Source of the DNA: Membranipora membranacea
Taxonomy: Eukaryota; Bryozoa; Gymnolaemata; Cheilostomatida; Membraniporidae
NCBI GenBank assembly: GCA_914767715.1
Contig: OU612068.1
Span: 17,234,001-17,298,000, forward strand
Direction of reading: 5' to 3'
DNA length: 64,000 nucleotides
In this document: positions 13,622 through 25,097 of the stretch, piece after piece
Numbering within the stretch: the stretch's first letter is position 1
Layout: each line of letters begins with the position of its first letter
Notes under the pieces: model-generated
What the model saw: only the letters and a program-made list of their open reading frames with translations
Told to the model about the DNA's origin: nothing
Databases searched by the model: none
Position numbers and translations under genes: made by a program

Positions 13622-14282
13622 CACTCTGTCGACAGCGTACCTAGAGTAATTATATATGTTCAGTGTCAACTATTTGCTGTCAGTATAGATTTGTGTCCCG
13701 GCAGGTTTTAATTTTCCTTTTGACAGTTAATTTCTTTCATGACATGCTAAGTTACACAGGCTGGCGGCCAGATATGATTGGTTTTTCTATAATTCATGTT
13801 CTTAATTTCTTCATGCGTTCCGATTTGATTCCAAAACTTATTCCTGCCATAAATGACATGTGTCCATTATTTCAGTGAAGGTGATTATTGTGCTGTCATA
13901 CTTGCGGTGTGGGCACAAAAATTATTGTGCTGGCTTCAAATTATGTATTGCATGCATTAGAGGCAATATCTGACGAAAAAAACAACCTTGTTCTCTATTG
14001 TTATTTTTCGGATAAGTGATGATACAGAACACTTTAAATTCATTTTCATTCGGTTATGTATAGGTTTTGGTTTAATTATCATAAATAATGTTGCGATTAG
14101 TTTTTATTTTATATGGTTTGTAATTATTAAGCTAGTTTTCATGGATTTGGTACATTAGATTAGAATAACTATTTCGTTACTTTGTATTCAAATTTCAACT
14201 TCTTTATTCCATTCAGCCTTATTCACTTTAAAAATAGCTCTTTTTATATACCAAATATATCCATAGCTATATTTATAATAAA
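13622..14282 (+). other. 3' UTR of the SLC38A11-like gene
   Basis: The stretch between the stop codon and the AATAAA hexamer at 14277-14282 is AT-rich and has no supported exon. It is taken as 3' UTR on position alone; earlier cleavage is possible. Confidence 0.5.
14277..14282 (+). terminator. Candidate polyadenylation signal (AATAAA)
   Basis: A consensus AATAAA about 660 bases after the transporter stop codon. It is the only consensus hexamer I noticed in this stretch. Confidence 0.45.
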
Positions 14283-14499
14283 CTCATCCAATCTTGTACT
14301 TGACAATTTCGTACTATGAATATCTGTACTCAGAAAGCCACAGTAGAACATGGCACAGTTAAGTCGCTTGGCTTTATCTCAACTTCTGATATGAGAAATA
14401 CCAATGACAGCCTTGGCTTCACCCTGAATACTGTAAATGCTTTGCAGCGGAAGGTGACAGTTATAATACTCCACCAACAACAATTCATAGATGCCGCTA

Positions 14500-14598
14500 T
14501 AGTTTAAGTGCTCAAACGGTGCAAGATGCTGGTAGAGGCATTTCATTATCAATGGAATGCTTCTACCAGCATCTTGCACCGTTTGAGCACTTAAACTA
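14500..14598. mobile_element. 99-bp near-perfect foldback element with 9-bp target duplication
   Basis: Two 47-base arms (14500-14546 and 14552-14598) are reverse complements except for two positions, separated by a 5-base loop (TATCA). The element is flanked by the direct repeat ATGCCGCTA at 14491-14499 and 14599-14607, as expected for transposition with a 9-bp target duplication (typical of Mutator-like elements). As RNA it would fold into a pre-microRNA-sized hairpin with at most two wobble or mismatch pairs. The very low arm divergence suggests a recent origin. It has no coding capacity. Confidence 0.8.
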
Positions 14599-14607
14599 AT
14601 GCCGCTA

Positions 14608-16006
14608 CAGCCCCTGCGCATTCAGGGTATTATTATGTTGCCAAGTGAGTTATCTATCCATTTTGTGAGTAAAGACAACTCTTCACATCAAAAGAATTCG
14701 TTGACTATTTTGCTGCTCGATATGAATATCTGCAATGTGTGAGGGTTAAATCTGATCGACCTGGAACCTGTTGTTTCTATGTGGCCGCTGCCCAGATGAT
14801 GAGATTTGGAAAGTTACTGTTGTCTTGTTTGCAAAAGGTATGATAAATTCTAGCTGTAGTGTATAACGCTTCCTTGAAATGGTGTTGTCCAGTCAAGTTG
14901 GGCTGGATGAATAAAAAGTGCATAGCAAAGCACATGTAACATATGAGAGGATGAGTTTGTTTTCTGTTAGTCAATGTCTGAACTAAAATGAAACCTAAAG
15001 AAAATACACAAATTTCTTCAGGTAAGCTGAAAAGCTCAGCTTGAAACTAGCTATTACTCGTGCTACGGAAGTTAACATCAAGCTGGGTGCTCCTGCTGAT
15101 CACTTTTCCACTACCATGCCTGTCATATGGCATATTATCAAAAAAGAAACTTCTGTTGCACCCACTGATTTATAATACAGATTACTATATGTAGTATGAA
15201 ACTCATTCGGGAGAGAGGAAAACCAAACTAACGCTTTCATGCCTCTACCCTATCACAGGAAGTGATGTTCTGAAGGAAATATCCTCGTCATTTATCACGT
15301 TATGAAGAAGTCTCACACCGAGATGGAAGAGTACCACCTGGAGAATGTCAGCTGATCGCCGGGCTACGGTACGACAGGACCACTCACACACACTTGACTG
15401 CAGAACCCATGTTTCATGGTCAATTCAATTTTCTATTAATGAAGTTATGTAATAGAAAAATATTGACAACAAAGAGCGTTGAAAAGCTCACTTCGAGGAT
15501 TTTATAATGCCATTATTTTTCTTTTAAAAAAATTAGTTAAAAAAAAGCTTGAAACATGCTTTTTATATGACAGTCAGTGTGGATGTCCTTCATTTTATAC
15601 GAAAAAAACCTGCAAAAAATACAGAAAAAAATTAAAACCATAAAATTCTGTCTTGTTTCGTCAAAATGTTTACCTCAGGTATCAAATCACTGCTCTATTG
15701 ATTCGGTGCAGTATAATGGATATATGCATGTGGTAGAGAAAAATATATGGACAAATTTTGCTGGCTCACAAAAATCCGACCTAAAAAGACGTAAATGTAA
15801 GATAAATTGTAAAAATTTGCAGTATAGAAAAATGCTCAGCCCTACAAATATGCCATAACAGGAGAATAGTCCTCAAATGGTGTTTCATGCATGATAAGTG
15901 GTTCTTCTCAACTACTACTGACATGTCTAGGAATGTATACATGCTCAAAGGCTCAAATTTAAATGTATAAAGGCTCAAGCTTTTCTCCACCCACTTATGC
16001 TATGCT
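14608..16006. other. Intergenic region, no gene seen
   Basis: AT-rich sequence between the transporter gene and the QPRT-like pseudogene. The open stretches on either strand have low-complexity or intron-like composition and no recognisable domain. Confidence 0.4.
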
Positions 16007-16599
16007 TCATTCTAATCCAAATTTAACAGTAGGGTTGGTCACATCACGTCCCTCTTTGACGACTTTCATTGAAAAGTCCACACAATCGTAACCCTGTGTC
16101 AATCTGCTCATAGACAGAACATCGATATGGTTACTGAAGTACAGAGATAACGTCTCGTGAGTTATCCCCCCACTGACTTCTATGATGAGGTGAGGGAAAC
16201 TTGCCTTCAGTTTCATAGCAGTTTCTTTAGCAGTCTGAATAAAAAACATTCCGATGGTTCTGACTTAGTTTATGGACTAAATGATATAAAGATCTGGTTA
16301 TTATTTGGACTTCTTCATTTGATGACGGATAGGAACATACATAAATATAAAAAAATGAGTTTTTTCATCTGCAAGCATAATTATTCAACTATAGGCATTC
16401 CTCTCTTTCCTTCTTTCTATGCACTAGGTCTTATTTGACCGCCCTATTTAACGGGCCCCCTTAAGCTCAGGTGGTTTGTGTGGGGTAGTACCCTATACCC
16501 TTACCCGCCGTTGCCAGCTACTCTTTTTTAAAAGAGGCAGAGGGGGATCTTTATACTGCGTACACATAGTAGACATCCTGTGTTTATGGTCCTGATCCG

Positions 16600-16735
16600 A
16601 ACAGACCTGGCTAGGATGAATGGCTTGCCAGTGCCAAATCAGAAATGACTGCCGGCGCCGGGTATTGAACCTGGATCATAAGATCACACAAGTCCATACC
16701 CTTAACCGTCAGACCACTCCTGACTCTGTTGGACC
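16600..16735 (-). mobile_element. tRNA-derived SINE, copy 1
   Basis: On the minus strand there is an A-box-like TGGTCTGACGGTTAAGGG and, about 30 bases on, a B-box-like GGTTCAATACC, followed by a tail containing ATTTCTGATTTG. The same tail motif follows a B box at 22790-22905, so both belong to one family. It does not fold as an intact tRNA gene by eye. It lies in an intron of the QPRT pseudogene. Confidence 0.65.
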
Positions 16736-17150
16736 CACCAACATATCATATTCGTGTTTATGGCCTGACCGGTATTGGATGAGCAATCCTTTCATTGAAA
16801 AGCATGATGAGGGGGGATGGGGTAGTTTGTGTGCTCAAGTACAATTTTCTTCACTTGTAACAGACACCATCAGCATGCTCAACGTCATTGCTTGAATGTT
16901 AAGAAATTCATACAGAAAATCTTTCTATTTAGGTTTTGATAACATTTATATATCCCATAATTATTACATACCTGTTGCTCAAAATCATCCAGCATCACAA
17001 TATCTGCTCCAGCGACGGCAGCATCATAAGCCTCATATATGATCTGCATTCTACTTCAATCTTTTGAGAGAAACCACAGCATCTCCTGGCCAGCTCCACT
17101 GCCTGTAATATGTCAGTCAACTGTTATTAAGATAAAATGGACAAGTTTTC

Positions 17151-17265
17151 TCTAGATCAAGTATGATACAATTTGCCTGCATTTTGGAGTTGCTACCCCT
17201 ACCTCATCTTTTCAGTACTATGGGAGTAACCCAAATGCGGGCAAGACGGATCTATCTTGTGCTTT
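17151..17265. repeat. Short inverted-repeat element (MITE-like), copy 2
   Basis: The left end TAGATCAAGTATGATACAAT then TTGCCTGC matches the element at 6905-7022, and GGATCTATC marks the diverged right end. It lies within an intron of the QPRT pseudogene. Confidence 0.5.
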
Positions 17266-17345
17266 CATAAGAAGTTGCAAATTAAATTTGGCAAGCTCAG
17301 AATTAACTGGCTGATGAGGTTTGTGTAAGATAATGGAGGGGATCA

Positions 17346-17525
17346 GGGGATTCTTCAATTAGAATGAGCGAAGCTTTACTAAAGAAAATATTGTCACTAT
17401 CACATCGCTCAAAATTATCCCTCACTCGGTGAGCAATTCATGAGCGACACCCTAGCAGGTCCCACTCACTCAATAAGTGAGTGATCAGATTGCGATTTTT
17501 GCTTTTTTCTAATTGAAAGACCCCC
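17346..17525. mobile_element. MITE with CAATTAGAA-type inverted ends, copy 2
   Basis: The left end GGGGATTCTTCAATTAGAA and right end TTCTAATTGAAAGACCCCC are near-perfect inverted repeats. The interior shares GAGCGA, TATCACATCGCTCAAAATTAT-like and CCTAGCAGGT blocks with the element at 8892-9133, so the two define a family. A third fragment (CAATTAGAAAGAGCGA) occurs near 42150. Confidence 0.7.
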
Positions 17526-18106
17526 AGCTGACTAATTTCACTGACTAATCGTCTCATTCACTTGATGCCTACCTTCGTAACGTTACCAGCAGACCGCAAA
17601 TGGTTGTCCTTCAGCATGACCATTGAAGACAGATCGTATCTATGTTGAGAGATACCTCCAACCAGCAGGGAATACTTCTCAACAAGCCGGAATCCCGGTG
17701 TGGTTTTCCTAGTGCCTGCCACTTCTCCTTTCCACCTCACAGATTTGATAGTGTTCTGGACTTTTCTTGCAGCTGTGGCAACTCCACTGGCCCTAGCTAA
17801 CACATTCAAAGCCACCCTTTCCCCGTTCAACAATTTTCTGGCACTGCCTGTTACTGTGGCCACATTGATAGGTGATATCAAGGACTGCCCTTCCTTGCAA
17901 TGCCATTCAATTTTACAGTCAACTTCTTCAAATATTGCATTGACAAACGGTCGCCGGATAAGACCCCATCACTCTTACAGATGATCACGGCAGTCTCTGA
18001 TGCATTCCCAACTACTGCTCCAGCAAAATCAAATGATGGTATATCCTCTCTCAGTCACTCCTTGGCTTTCTCTCGCAGTGTTCCCAAAGATATTGTGGTA
18101 GAATAG

Positions 18107-20328
18107 TTGTTAATTTAAGAGTCAATAGCTTTGATTGGATCATTCTCCACCTCATGGTTACTGATTGGCCAACAATTTATACAAATGATAGGACAACTCT
18201 AACAAAGTTGTTTTACCTGAGTTCTTCCTGGCCACTGCAGTACAATTAAAGAGGAAATAGTCAGTGTGTCACATTCTAACCATCACATTAGTATAGGCGC
18301 TATCAAAGGTACTATCAACACTGATGTCAAACACTTTTCTTTTAAACAGTGTGTTTATAAATACATATATCCACTATAAATAGGCCAAATAACGCGTAGC
18401 AAAATGGTAATAGTGGGCGACCAATGACAGTGTAGCGTTTTTTTTTGCACGGTTGGACCGGTCTGGATGTCAAACCTTCAAATATATCTTTAAACCGCCC
18501 AAAATTATCATCTAGAAATCACTGAATCAACTTTGACTTCACTGTCCCAGACAGCACATCACAGATGCCACCTTATATCTCACCTCTTTAACACTTGGCT
18601 TATGTACCCACTCTACGGTGATGCTCAGAGAGGCCAAAATATCCCCCTTTGTCTTACCTATAACAATTCATTGCTGGTAAAACATGAAACTCCCAATAAT
18701 AATAACAACTGTATATTCTTCTGATAATTACTGATATCAAGTCAACTTATTGTGCGACAGACAAGTTGACGCTAAATATTGCCACTCAACTGTGATGGAG
18801 CCCAAGCTCAGACGCTGAACTAAACTTGCCTCATAATATTTTATCCGCATAGTGCAACCTATTCACCTATAGTCAAACCATAGCATAAAATTCATAGACC
18901 CATTTACATATTATCACATCGAACTTGGGGTTTTGTTTAGTTTTTTGTGTTTAGCCTCAAACCCGAGTTGTTATAACAAGTTTGAATTAAAACAGAATTT
19001 TCCACTATCCCTTTATATCCAAAAAGAACCTTACTATCCTCCAAACTTTATATCTTTCGAGAAAATAAATGTACATACATTTTGCCAGCAAAAAAGAGGC
19101 GTAGTTGTTTTTATTTCGTCTAATGCTGTTTAGTAAGAAACAGAAGATTGGGCTACCCCTAAAGGTGCCCTAAATCCTCATACTGAGAATGTGATACGTC
19201 CTAGAAAACTAGAATGCATCCTAGAGGTGAGGCCATAGAAGATCTCCTGATCATGGGTGTGCAGCGAACAGCCAAAACTAAACTGGCACTAATCGGCCAT
19301 TGCCAGTGATACTTTGATCTTAGCCAATAGGCCGACAAGCGATCTAATGATAGATAAATCATAATGTTGATGATAAAATAAAATAGATAACTAACTACTA
19401 TCGATAACTCAAACTATCGGATGAATCGGATGCTTGTACTGTGTGAAAAAATGTAATTCACATTGTTTTTTTTTCAGTAGCTTGGCCAATCAAGACAGGT
19501 TTGAGAACTATGCAGTAAAATGACAATTATTTCACTGGTGGATGTAATTATAATAATTTAAGATTTGTGGTCTTTGATTGTATGTTGTTATAAATAGAGA
19601 AGGAGCGACAACTCCTCAAGATTATTCTTGTCAATCCCTGCTTTATTGATGCTCCAGATTGCTTGCTGTTTTTAGACCTCACGAAATGGAAAGCCGACAC
19701 AGATTAAAACTGGTCCTAAATGGGCATGTTATGGGTAGAGCTGAAAGTTCAACAGCTTTGAGTAAACATCTTTTGCACCATTATATTCATTATTTTGGTA
19801 AGTACAGTGCGAGCTGGTTAATTCGGACTTTATAATTCAGAACTCTTGTGAATTCAGACAAGGAAAATTGGTCCGTTCAGCCAAATCTCAATGCATTCTA
19901 ATGTCACTTAATTCAGACTCTGCTTAATTAGGACAAATTTTGGTGGTCCTCAGAGGTTTGAATTATTTGAATTGCACTGTAATTCTCTCTGTTCCGTTCC
20001 TATTAAGTTGGGGTGTATGGTCTAAGAAATTGCCCGCATATTCCTTCTCTTGAATTCCCTTATTAAATTTGCTCTTTTTTTTTCCTTTTTTTTTACACTT
20101 TTATTTATTTCATTCCAGTAGCGGAATGTTTTCCGAATAGTGCCGAAAAAAAAAATGAAAAGAGAAAAAAAATGGAAAGCTTGAGACTGAAGATGAGTTA
20201 AAATGTTTCAGTAGTGAGGTGGAAATAGATAGGATGTCTTTGAGAAGAGAGAAAATAAAAATGTTACGATATTTTCATTATAGTATTGTGCAGAGGCAAA
20301 ACTTGTTGCAGAGATAAAAAGATTAATG
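18107..20328. other. Intergenic region, no gene seen
   Basis: AT-rich DNA between the QPRT pseudogene and the LINE fragment. It includes poly-purine/pyrimidine runs near 20040-20180. No exon with supporting splice signals and domain content was recognised. Confidence 0.4.
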
Positions 20329-21790
20329 TTATAATTGAAACAAAAGATATTTGAATACGCCAGATTTAAATGATGTTACTTTGCTCAGTGAGCGTATTGA
20401 CAAAGGAAGATTTTTAAAAGATGAAGCAATTGCAATGTTTAGTTTATCATTAGGAGGTAAAATAAGAAAATTATCGCGCTTGGGGTATCTTCGATTTCTA
20501 GAAAGAAAAAGATCATTAATATAGCTAGGTGTGATGTTATACATTATTCTGTAGGCATAGAGAGAACTAAAATATATAAGAAGACTAGGAAGTGGCAATA
20601 TTTTTAAAGTACGACGAAAAACGTATTTGATAATTGAACTGGATTGTAATGAATATTTGCAATAATTCTTAGCGCAGCTTTCTGATAAACATAAAGTGAA
20701 TCTAGCTGATATTTTGGACTGATATTCAAGAAAAATTGTATTCCATTTATGATGTGGCAATGTATGAATTGAAAGTAAAACTGTCTGGCTGATTGTGGGG
20801 TCAAAAATGTTCTGCATAATTGTAACAAATTGGTATTTTCTTGTATTTTAGTTTTTATATATTCAATATGATTATCAAATGACATCGAATCACTAATTGT
20901 AAATCCGAGTAGTTTAGTGGTAGATGATCGTAACAGGGTGGTATTGGAGAATTTTAAGTCAAATTTATGTTTTGCATTGCCAAAAACAAGGTAATGGGAT
21001 TTTTTTATATTTATGGTCATCCGATTATTATAGCTCCATTCTTGGATGACACCCAAGTCACCCCTACAATGTTGCTCCAGAGACTGTGGATCTTTCTGAT
21101 GGCATATAAATACAGTATCGTCTGCGTACGCATAAGCAGTTGAGGACAGGGGTAAATTTAACATATCATTTATGAACACAAGAAATAAAGTTGGAGCTAA
21201 AATTGAACCCTGTGGGACACCTATGTTAATTGGATTTTTTTCTGAAGCAATTTGATTATAAAATACATATTGTTGCCGGTCATCAAGAAATGATTTTATC
21301 AACTTCAATGAGGGACCAATTATTTTATAGGAAGCGAGTTTATTAAACAAGATATCATGGTTCACACAGTCGAGAGCCTTACAGAAGTCCAAGAACATTC
21401 CTATAACACACCTATTTTTTTGCTTTTGGTGGAGCACATCTGACACCACTTTATGTACAGCATCAGAGCAAGAGTAATATTACTTCTGAATCCTGATTGA
21501 AGAGGGTGAATAGCTTTTATGTCAGTCAGGAAAGTCATTAAACATATATTTATATGTTTTTCAAAAATCTTTGACAATATAGGCAGAATCGATATAGGTC
21601 TGTAATTCGATGGATCATTCGGATCTCCATCCTTAAAAACAGGGGTTACTCTAGCTGTCTTCCAACATTTGGGGAAATCACCCTCAATTAGAATCTGATT
21701 GAAGATGTCGGTCAATATATTAACGACAAAAGGCCGAGCGTCTTTTTAAGCATCATAACTGAGACACCATCAGGACCAGTCGATTCAGAC
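20329..21790 (-). mobile_element. Decayed non-LTR retrotransposon (jockey/CR1-type) reverse transcriptase
   Basis: Read on the minus strand this gives a reverse-transcriptase sequence in several frames: STGPDGVS (near 21780), FPKCWKTARVTPVFKDGD and NYRPISILPILSKIFEKH (21401-21715), then FLDFCKALDCVNHDIL, GVPQGSILAPTLFL and the catalytic YADD (about 21117-21128), and a C-terminal part (20329-20817). Frame changes near 21745, 21430 and 20640 break it. The 5' part (endonuclease and ORF1) is absent, as is usual for 5'-truncated LINE insertions. Conserved order and motifs match jockey-superfamily elements; the exact clade is not decided. It is non-functional as it stands. Confidence 0.9.
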
Positions 21791-23489
21791 ACGACGCGAC
21801 AACAAAGATAATATCTTGAAAACTTTGCCATTGGAAATGATAAAGTACGCCAAATAAAATATTAACATGAACAAAAGGAATGGTCAACGGATGATTGTAC
21901 CAACAGCTCTGTGTGGAGAAAACTCCAATGATTGTTAGTTTTTCTACTATTCTTTTCTGTTCTGATTTCCTCGTTGTTTAAATTCCTAACATTACAATGA
22001 CATCATAAATCACTATAAAACCATTATCAAAAAACTCTCAATCAGTTGGGCACCAGTGGGCAAACTGAACAGACTGAACAAACAGAGCAGACTGAACTGA
22101 CAGAGGTAAGTCGTTGAAGCAGTGTCTTCAATGTACGCTGATACATTGCTTCAAGCTGACTTTACTAACCTATCAATCTGATATCATTGGGGATTGTAAC
22201 ATCTGATGATTCTATTCTGATAAGCGGTTTTTGGTTCCATCCCTGATCAATTTTTCATGTTTTGACGATTGTCTTTCTATTTGATTTCACAAGATGGGTG
22301 TCAGAATAATCTTGGCTTAATTCTTTGAATTTTTTTGCAGGGATCAAAAATGTGAAAGGTGCTCAACTTTCGTAAATCTTGGTTTCGAGTAATATAGTTC
22401 CTCCAACATAACCTCAACTGCAGGTAGGTAGATGTCCATCACTTGTTGATATTGTCATTATAGGGTGTACTTATTATAATAATATTAACACATTTATTGT
22501 CAGCAATATGATATTATAATGAAGGTCAACTTCTGCTTTGTATTGTTACAAATGTTACTGCTCTGCGTTAGACCTTAGCGCCATAATCTTTCGATATAAA
22601 TGCCTCTGTTGTTACGTGATGTAAATACAATGTTACGAGACTTTATCAATGTCAAAATGTTTTTTTACAGGCTGCCGTACTGGTCTGGATGTTTATTCTC
22701 ATGGTTCCTAAAGGCTTTTCATAGAATTAGTAACACTCATAAACTTTTCTGGGCGATATGCAAACACTGATATTGATTCGTGACTCTACGGGTAACGACC
22801 AGCGACGGACAAATCAGAAATATTGCGCCAACTGGCACCACTGACCTGAGGATCGAACCCATAACCTTGCAGTCAAGAGTCCTGATCATATCAACCATGC
22901 GATCCATTACATACAGCAATGCCTCCCATCACGATCATGGTAAGTTTTTGCATGATGTAATTTTTAGGAACTGTTAGGGGAAAAGTTGACTGTTTAAAAC
23001 ATTAGTTAGACTATGGTTCAATCATTTAAATTGGATTAAGAGTTATCATGCTATGCAATGATGATCGAATAAGGTACGTTACATTCCTTGAATTCCAATC
23101 ACGATTGAATTTGTGAAGCCATGCTGATGAAGAGAAATTAGCTCATACTGATGATTTTCTAAGCTCTGAATTCTGCTGGTCCCTAGATGGTAGTGATTGT
23201 GTCTTGAATGTCTGATCGCAGAACCATCATTGACGCAACTATGTCTAGCTTTTTTTCTTGTATAAATGGGTGACTGAATTTTATTGAGCAGCTGCGATCT
23301 GGTGCTATTCTTCACCATTATTTAACTACATAGGATTTGATGCATTGATAGGCTTGATTAAATCTTATGCATTCTCTTTTCATCACAAGTTTTGAGGGGC
23401 TCCTTTAGCAGCATTATCTATTTGTCCAAGTGTGCAATGTTTTGTTTGTCTCATTTTACTGGCTCATATTTCTTGTCCGCTGGTTGCAG
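21791..23489. other. Region between LINE fragment and hairpin-exon array
   Basis: A possible exon ends at 22105 in a strong donor (CAGAG|GTAAGT). Its end repeats ACTGAACAGACTGAAC-type units that would read as Thr-Glu-Gln repeats in one frame. An acceptor-like TTTTTTACAG ends at 22670. These could be upstream exons of the array that follows. A SINE lies at about 22790-22905. Otherwise nothing is recognised. Confidence 0.3.
22790..22905 (-). mobile_element. tRNA-derived SINE, copy 2
   Basis: On the minus strand: an A-box-like GCATGGTTGATATGATCAGG, then a consensus B box GGGTTCGATCC (plus-strand 22850-22860), then a tail with ATTTCTGATTTG shared with the copy at 16600-16735. The spacing of the boxes fits a tRNA-derived promoter. 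The flanks do not pair as an acceptor stem, so it is read as a SINE and not a tRNA gene. Confidence 0.65.
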
Positions 23490-23650
23490 GTGCTGATTTT
23501 ACCAATATAGAACAACAGTACAACACCGCTCAACTTCAACAACACCGACACTACAAGGCTTTACAAGACAATACAGATAAACCTGAACATAGAGAGGGAG
23601 GCCCACAGTGCTGGAGTAATTAGATCAGCCAGGCCTCCCTTTATGAACCT
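23490..23650 (+). ncRNA. Hairpin exon 1 of the array
   Basis: Acceptor TTGCAG, donor CCT|GTGAGT. The stem AGGGAGGCC (23595-23603) pairs with GGCCTCCCT (23632-23640), 9 bp. The loop contains CACAGTGCTGGAGTAAT, shared with exon 4. Confidence 0.6.
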
Positions 23651-23993
23651 GTGAGTAACTTTCAAATCATAAGAGATCATTCAGTGTTCACTTATCAATT
23701 ATAATTTATAGCTCCTTACTTACATTGATTCTACTCGAAAACTTGACTGGGGGTACGGTTTACCAACTCAGTCACCAAAACTTGTGAGAAGAAAAAAAAA
23801 GTGAGAAGAAATTAAAATAAAAATTCTTGCATTCTTGTTTTAATTTGTTCTTTTCGAGATATAAACCATAGGGACCGAGTTTTCTTACCGGAGGCGATCC
23901 AATTTCATTATGGAAGTATGATGTATCTGGCTGATGAATTGTTTTTTTGTTGTATTTTTCTGCTTCCTCACATGAATTTATTTTTTTTGACAG

Positions 23994-24133
23994 CACCTCA
24001 CACTCCACGGAGAACTGTAATACTCAGATGGAGGCAGCTATTTGTAGATACACAACAAGATAATCTGATACAGAGAGGGAGGCCTTCCGAGCGCTTGAGT
24101 AATGTGATCAGCCAGGCCTCCCTCCATGAACTT
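23994..24133 (+). ncRNA. Hairpin exon 2 of the array
   Basis: Acceptor TTTGACAG, donor CTT|GTGAGT. The stem GAGGGAGGCC (24075-24084) pairs with GGCCTCCCTC (24115-24124), 10 bp. The loop is two bases longer than in exons 1 and 4. Confidence 0.6.
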
Positions 24134-24299
24134 GTGAGTCACTATCAAAACATTAGAGTAGTTCAGTGTTCACCTTGGCAATAAAATCTTCTTATACTTA
24201 TATTGATACCACTTACTGAAGCTTGTCTGGCGCTGCTTATAACAATTCATACACAGTAGCCCCGAAGTGGTACTACTCACAAAGAATGAAATTTAAATA

Positions 24300-24365
24300 G
24301 GTTCCCCCGTCCGGGGGGGGCTGTCGGGGAGCAAAGGTCTGGGGGGGGGGGGGGGGTCAGACTAC
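24300..24365 (+). repeat. G-rich dispersed repeat, copy 3
   Basis: A run of nine G, then CTGTCGGGGAGCAAAGGTCT, then about 17 G and TCAGACTA. Same element order as the copies at 3526, 8385 and 41962. It lies between hairpin exons 2 and 3. Confidence 0.6.
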
Positions 24366-24541
24366 AGTTTCATTGATTATGCAGAAGTATGGTAATCCCT
24401 GATTTGTCTCTTTTTTATTACACTTATATTTCTAATGTGCGTGTGCTAAGATATATAGGTACGTTTTGAAAGGGGAAGCAATGCATATCATCAGATTATT
24501 CCATAACATACTTGATGTGTCATTTCTTATTCTTATTACAG

Positions 24542-24655
24542 GACACACATTTCACAATATAACTGGTTGCTGGGAAAGTGGGAGATGAATTTGTGATAGG
24601 GAGGCTGTATACCGCCAGGTAGGCCTCCCAGATCAGTATGCAGATGACTTCATTG
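24542..24655 (+). ncRNA. Hairpin exon 3 of the array
   Basis: Acceptor TTATTACAG, donor TTG|GTAAGT. The stem GGGAGGC (24599-24605) pairs with GCCTCCC (24623-24629), 7 bp, with GAT/ATC outside able to extend it across an A/A mismatch. It begins GACACAC, the second start type. Confidence 0.6.
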
Positions 24656-25097
24656 GTAAGTTTGACAATAAAATAGTATTCACCAATAATTTTACCATGG
24701 ATGCAGCCTGGTTTTTGACAAAACCATTACTTCCTGTTGTATGGCACGTTCATTTATTATAGTTTAGGTGATTTATTTTTTATGAGTTCGCGATCCGCTA
24801 AAGTGCATACACGTTGCACTCCATTCCGAAACACAATGAAAAACAGTGAAGCCCTTCTGTCCAACACAATTGCTCTACTAAACCCTACTAGTCTAGAACT
24901 GGATTGCAAGATTACAGTTATTGCTCATGTTCTGCAGAAGTTTGGTAACAGCTCCAAGTATGCTTGATATGATCCACTCCCCACTGTAGTATTTTAATAC
25001 ACTCATCATCATCATAGTATTGTGATGTATCTGCTGACGCATCTATCATTGCTAAATCATTTTTCTTCCTCACTTGACTCTATATTCATATTTACAG

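Larger units (their letters stand above)
16007..18106 (-). pseudogene. QPRT: Nicotinate-nucleotide pyrophosphorylase (QPRT) pseudogene with introns
   Basis: Three exon segments on the minus strand: about 18106-17573, 17102-16972 and 16234-16007, each with GT..AG borders. QPRT converts quinolinate and PRPP to nicotinate mononucleotide in NAD synthesis. Conserved stretches include LREDIPSFDF, GERVALNVLARASGVA, GTRKTTPGFRLVEKY, HRYDL, MLKDNH, AGADIVMLDDF, EVSGGIT and HIDVLSM. The copy is broken in three places. A TGA at 18055-18057 replaces the Trp codon before LREDIP. One base is missing near 17950 (between LSG and PFVNAIF). One base is missing near 17038, so the middle exon is 131 bases instead of a multiple of three. 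No start codon is seen in frame upstream. Because introns are retained it is a decayed gene or duplicate, not a processed copy. A MITE (17346-17525) and a SINE (about 16600-16735) sit in its introns. Assembly error is a less likely explanation for three independent lesions. Confidence 0.85.

Noticed and set aside
13663-13878. Open frame after the transporter stop codon
   Set aside because: It lies in the AT-rich 3' UTR, has no domain, and the transporter tail already ends as expected for the family.
20604-21449. Reading the reverse transcriptase as a live gene
   Set aside because: Frame changes on both sides and the missing 5' half show it is a dead, truncated LINE copy.
22790-22905. tRNA gene suggested by a consensus B box
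   Set aside because: No acceptor-stem or anticodon-stem pairing is visible around the boxes, and another copy shares its non-tRNA tail, so it is called a SINE.
23918-24184. Open plus-strand frame across hairpin exon 2
   Set aside because: It starts in the preceding intron and its frame is not shared with exons 1 and 4 because of a 2-base loop difference, so it is not good evidence of coding.
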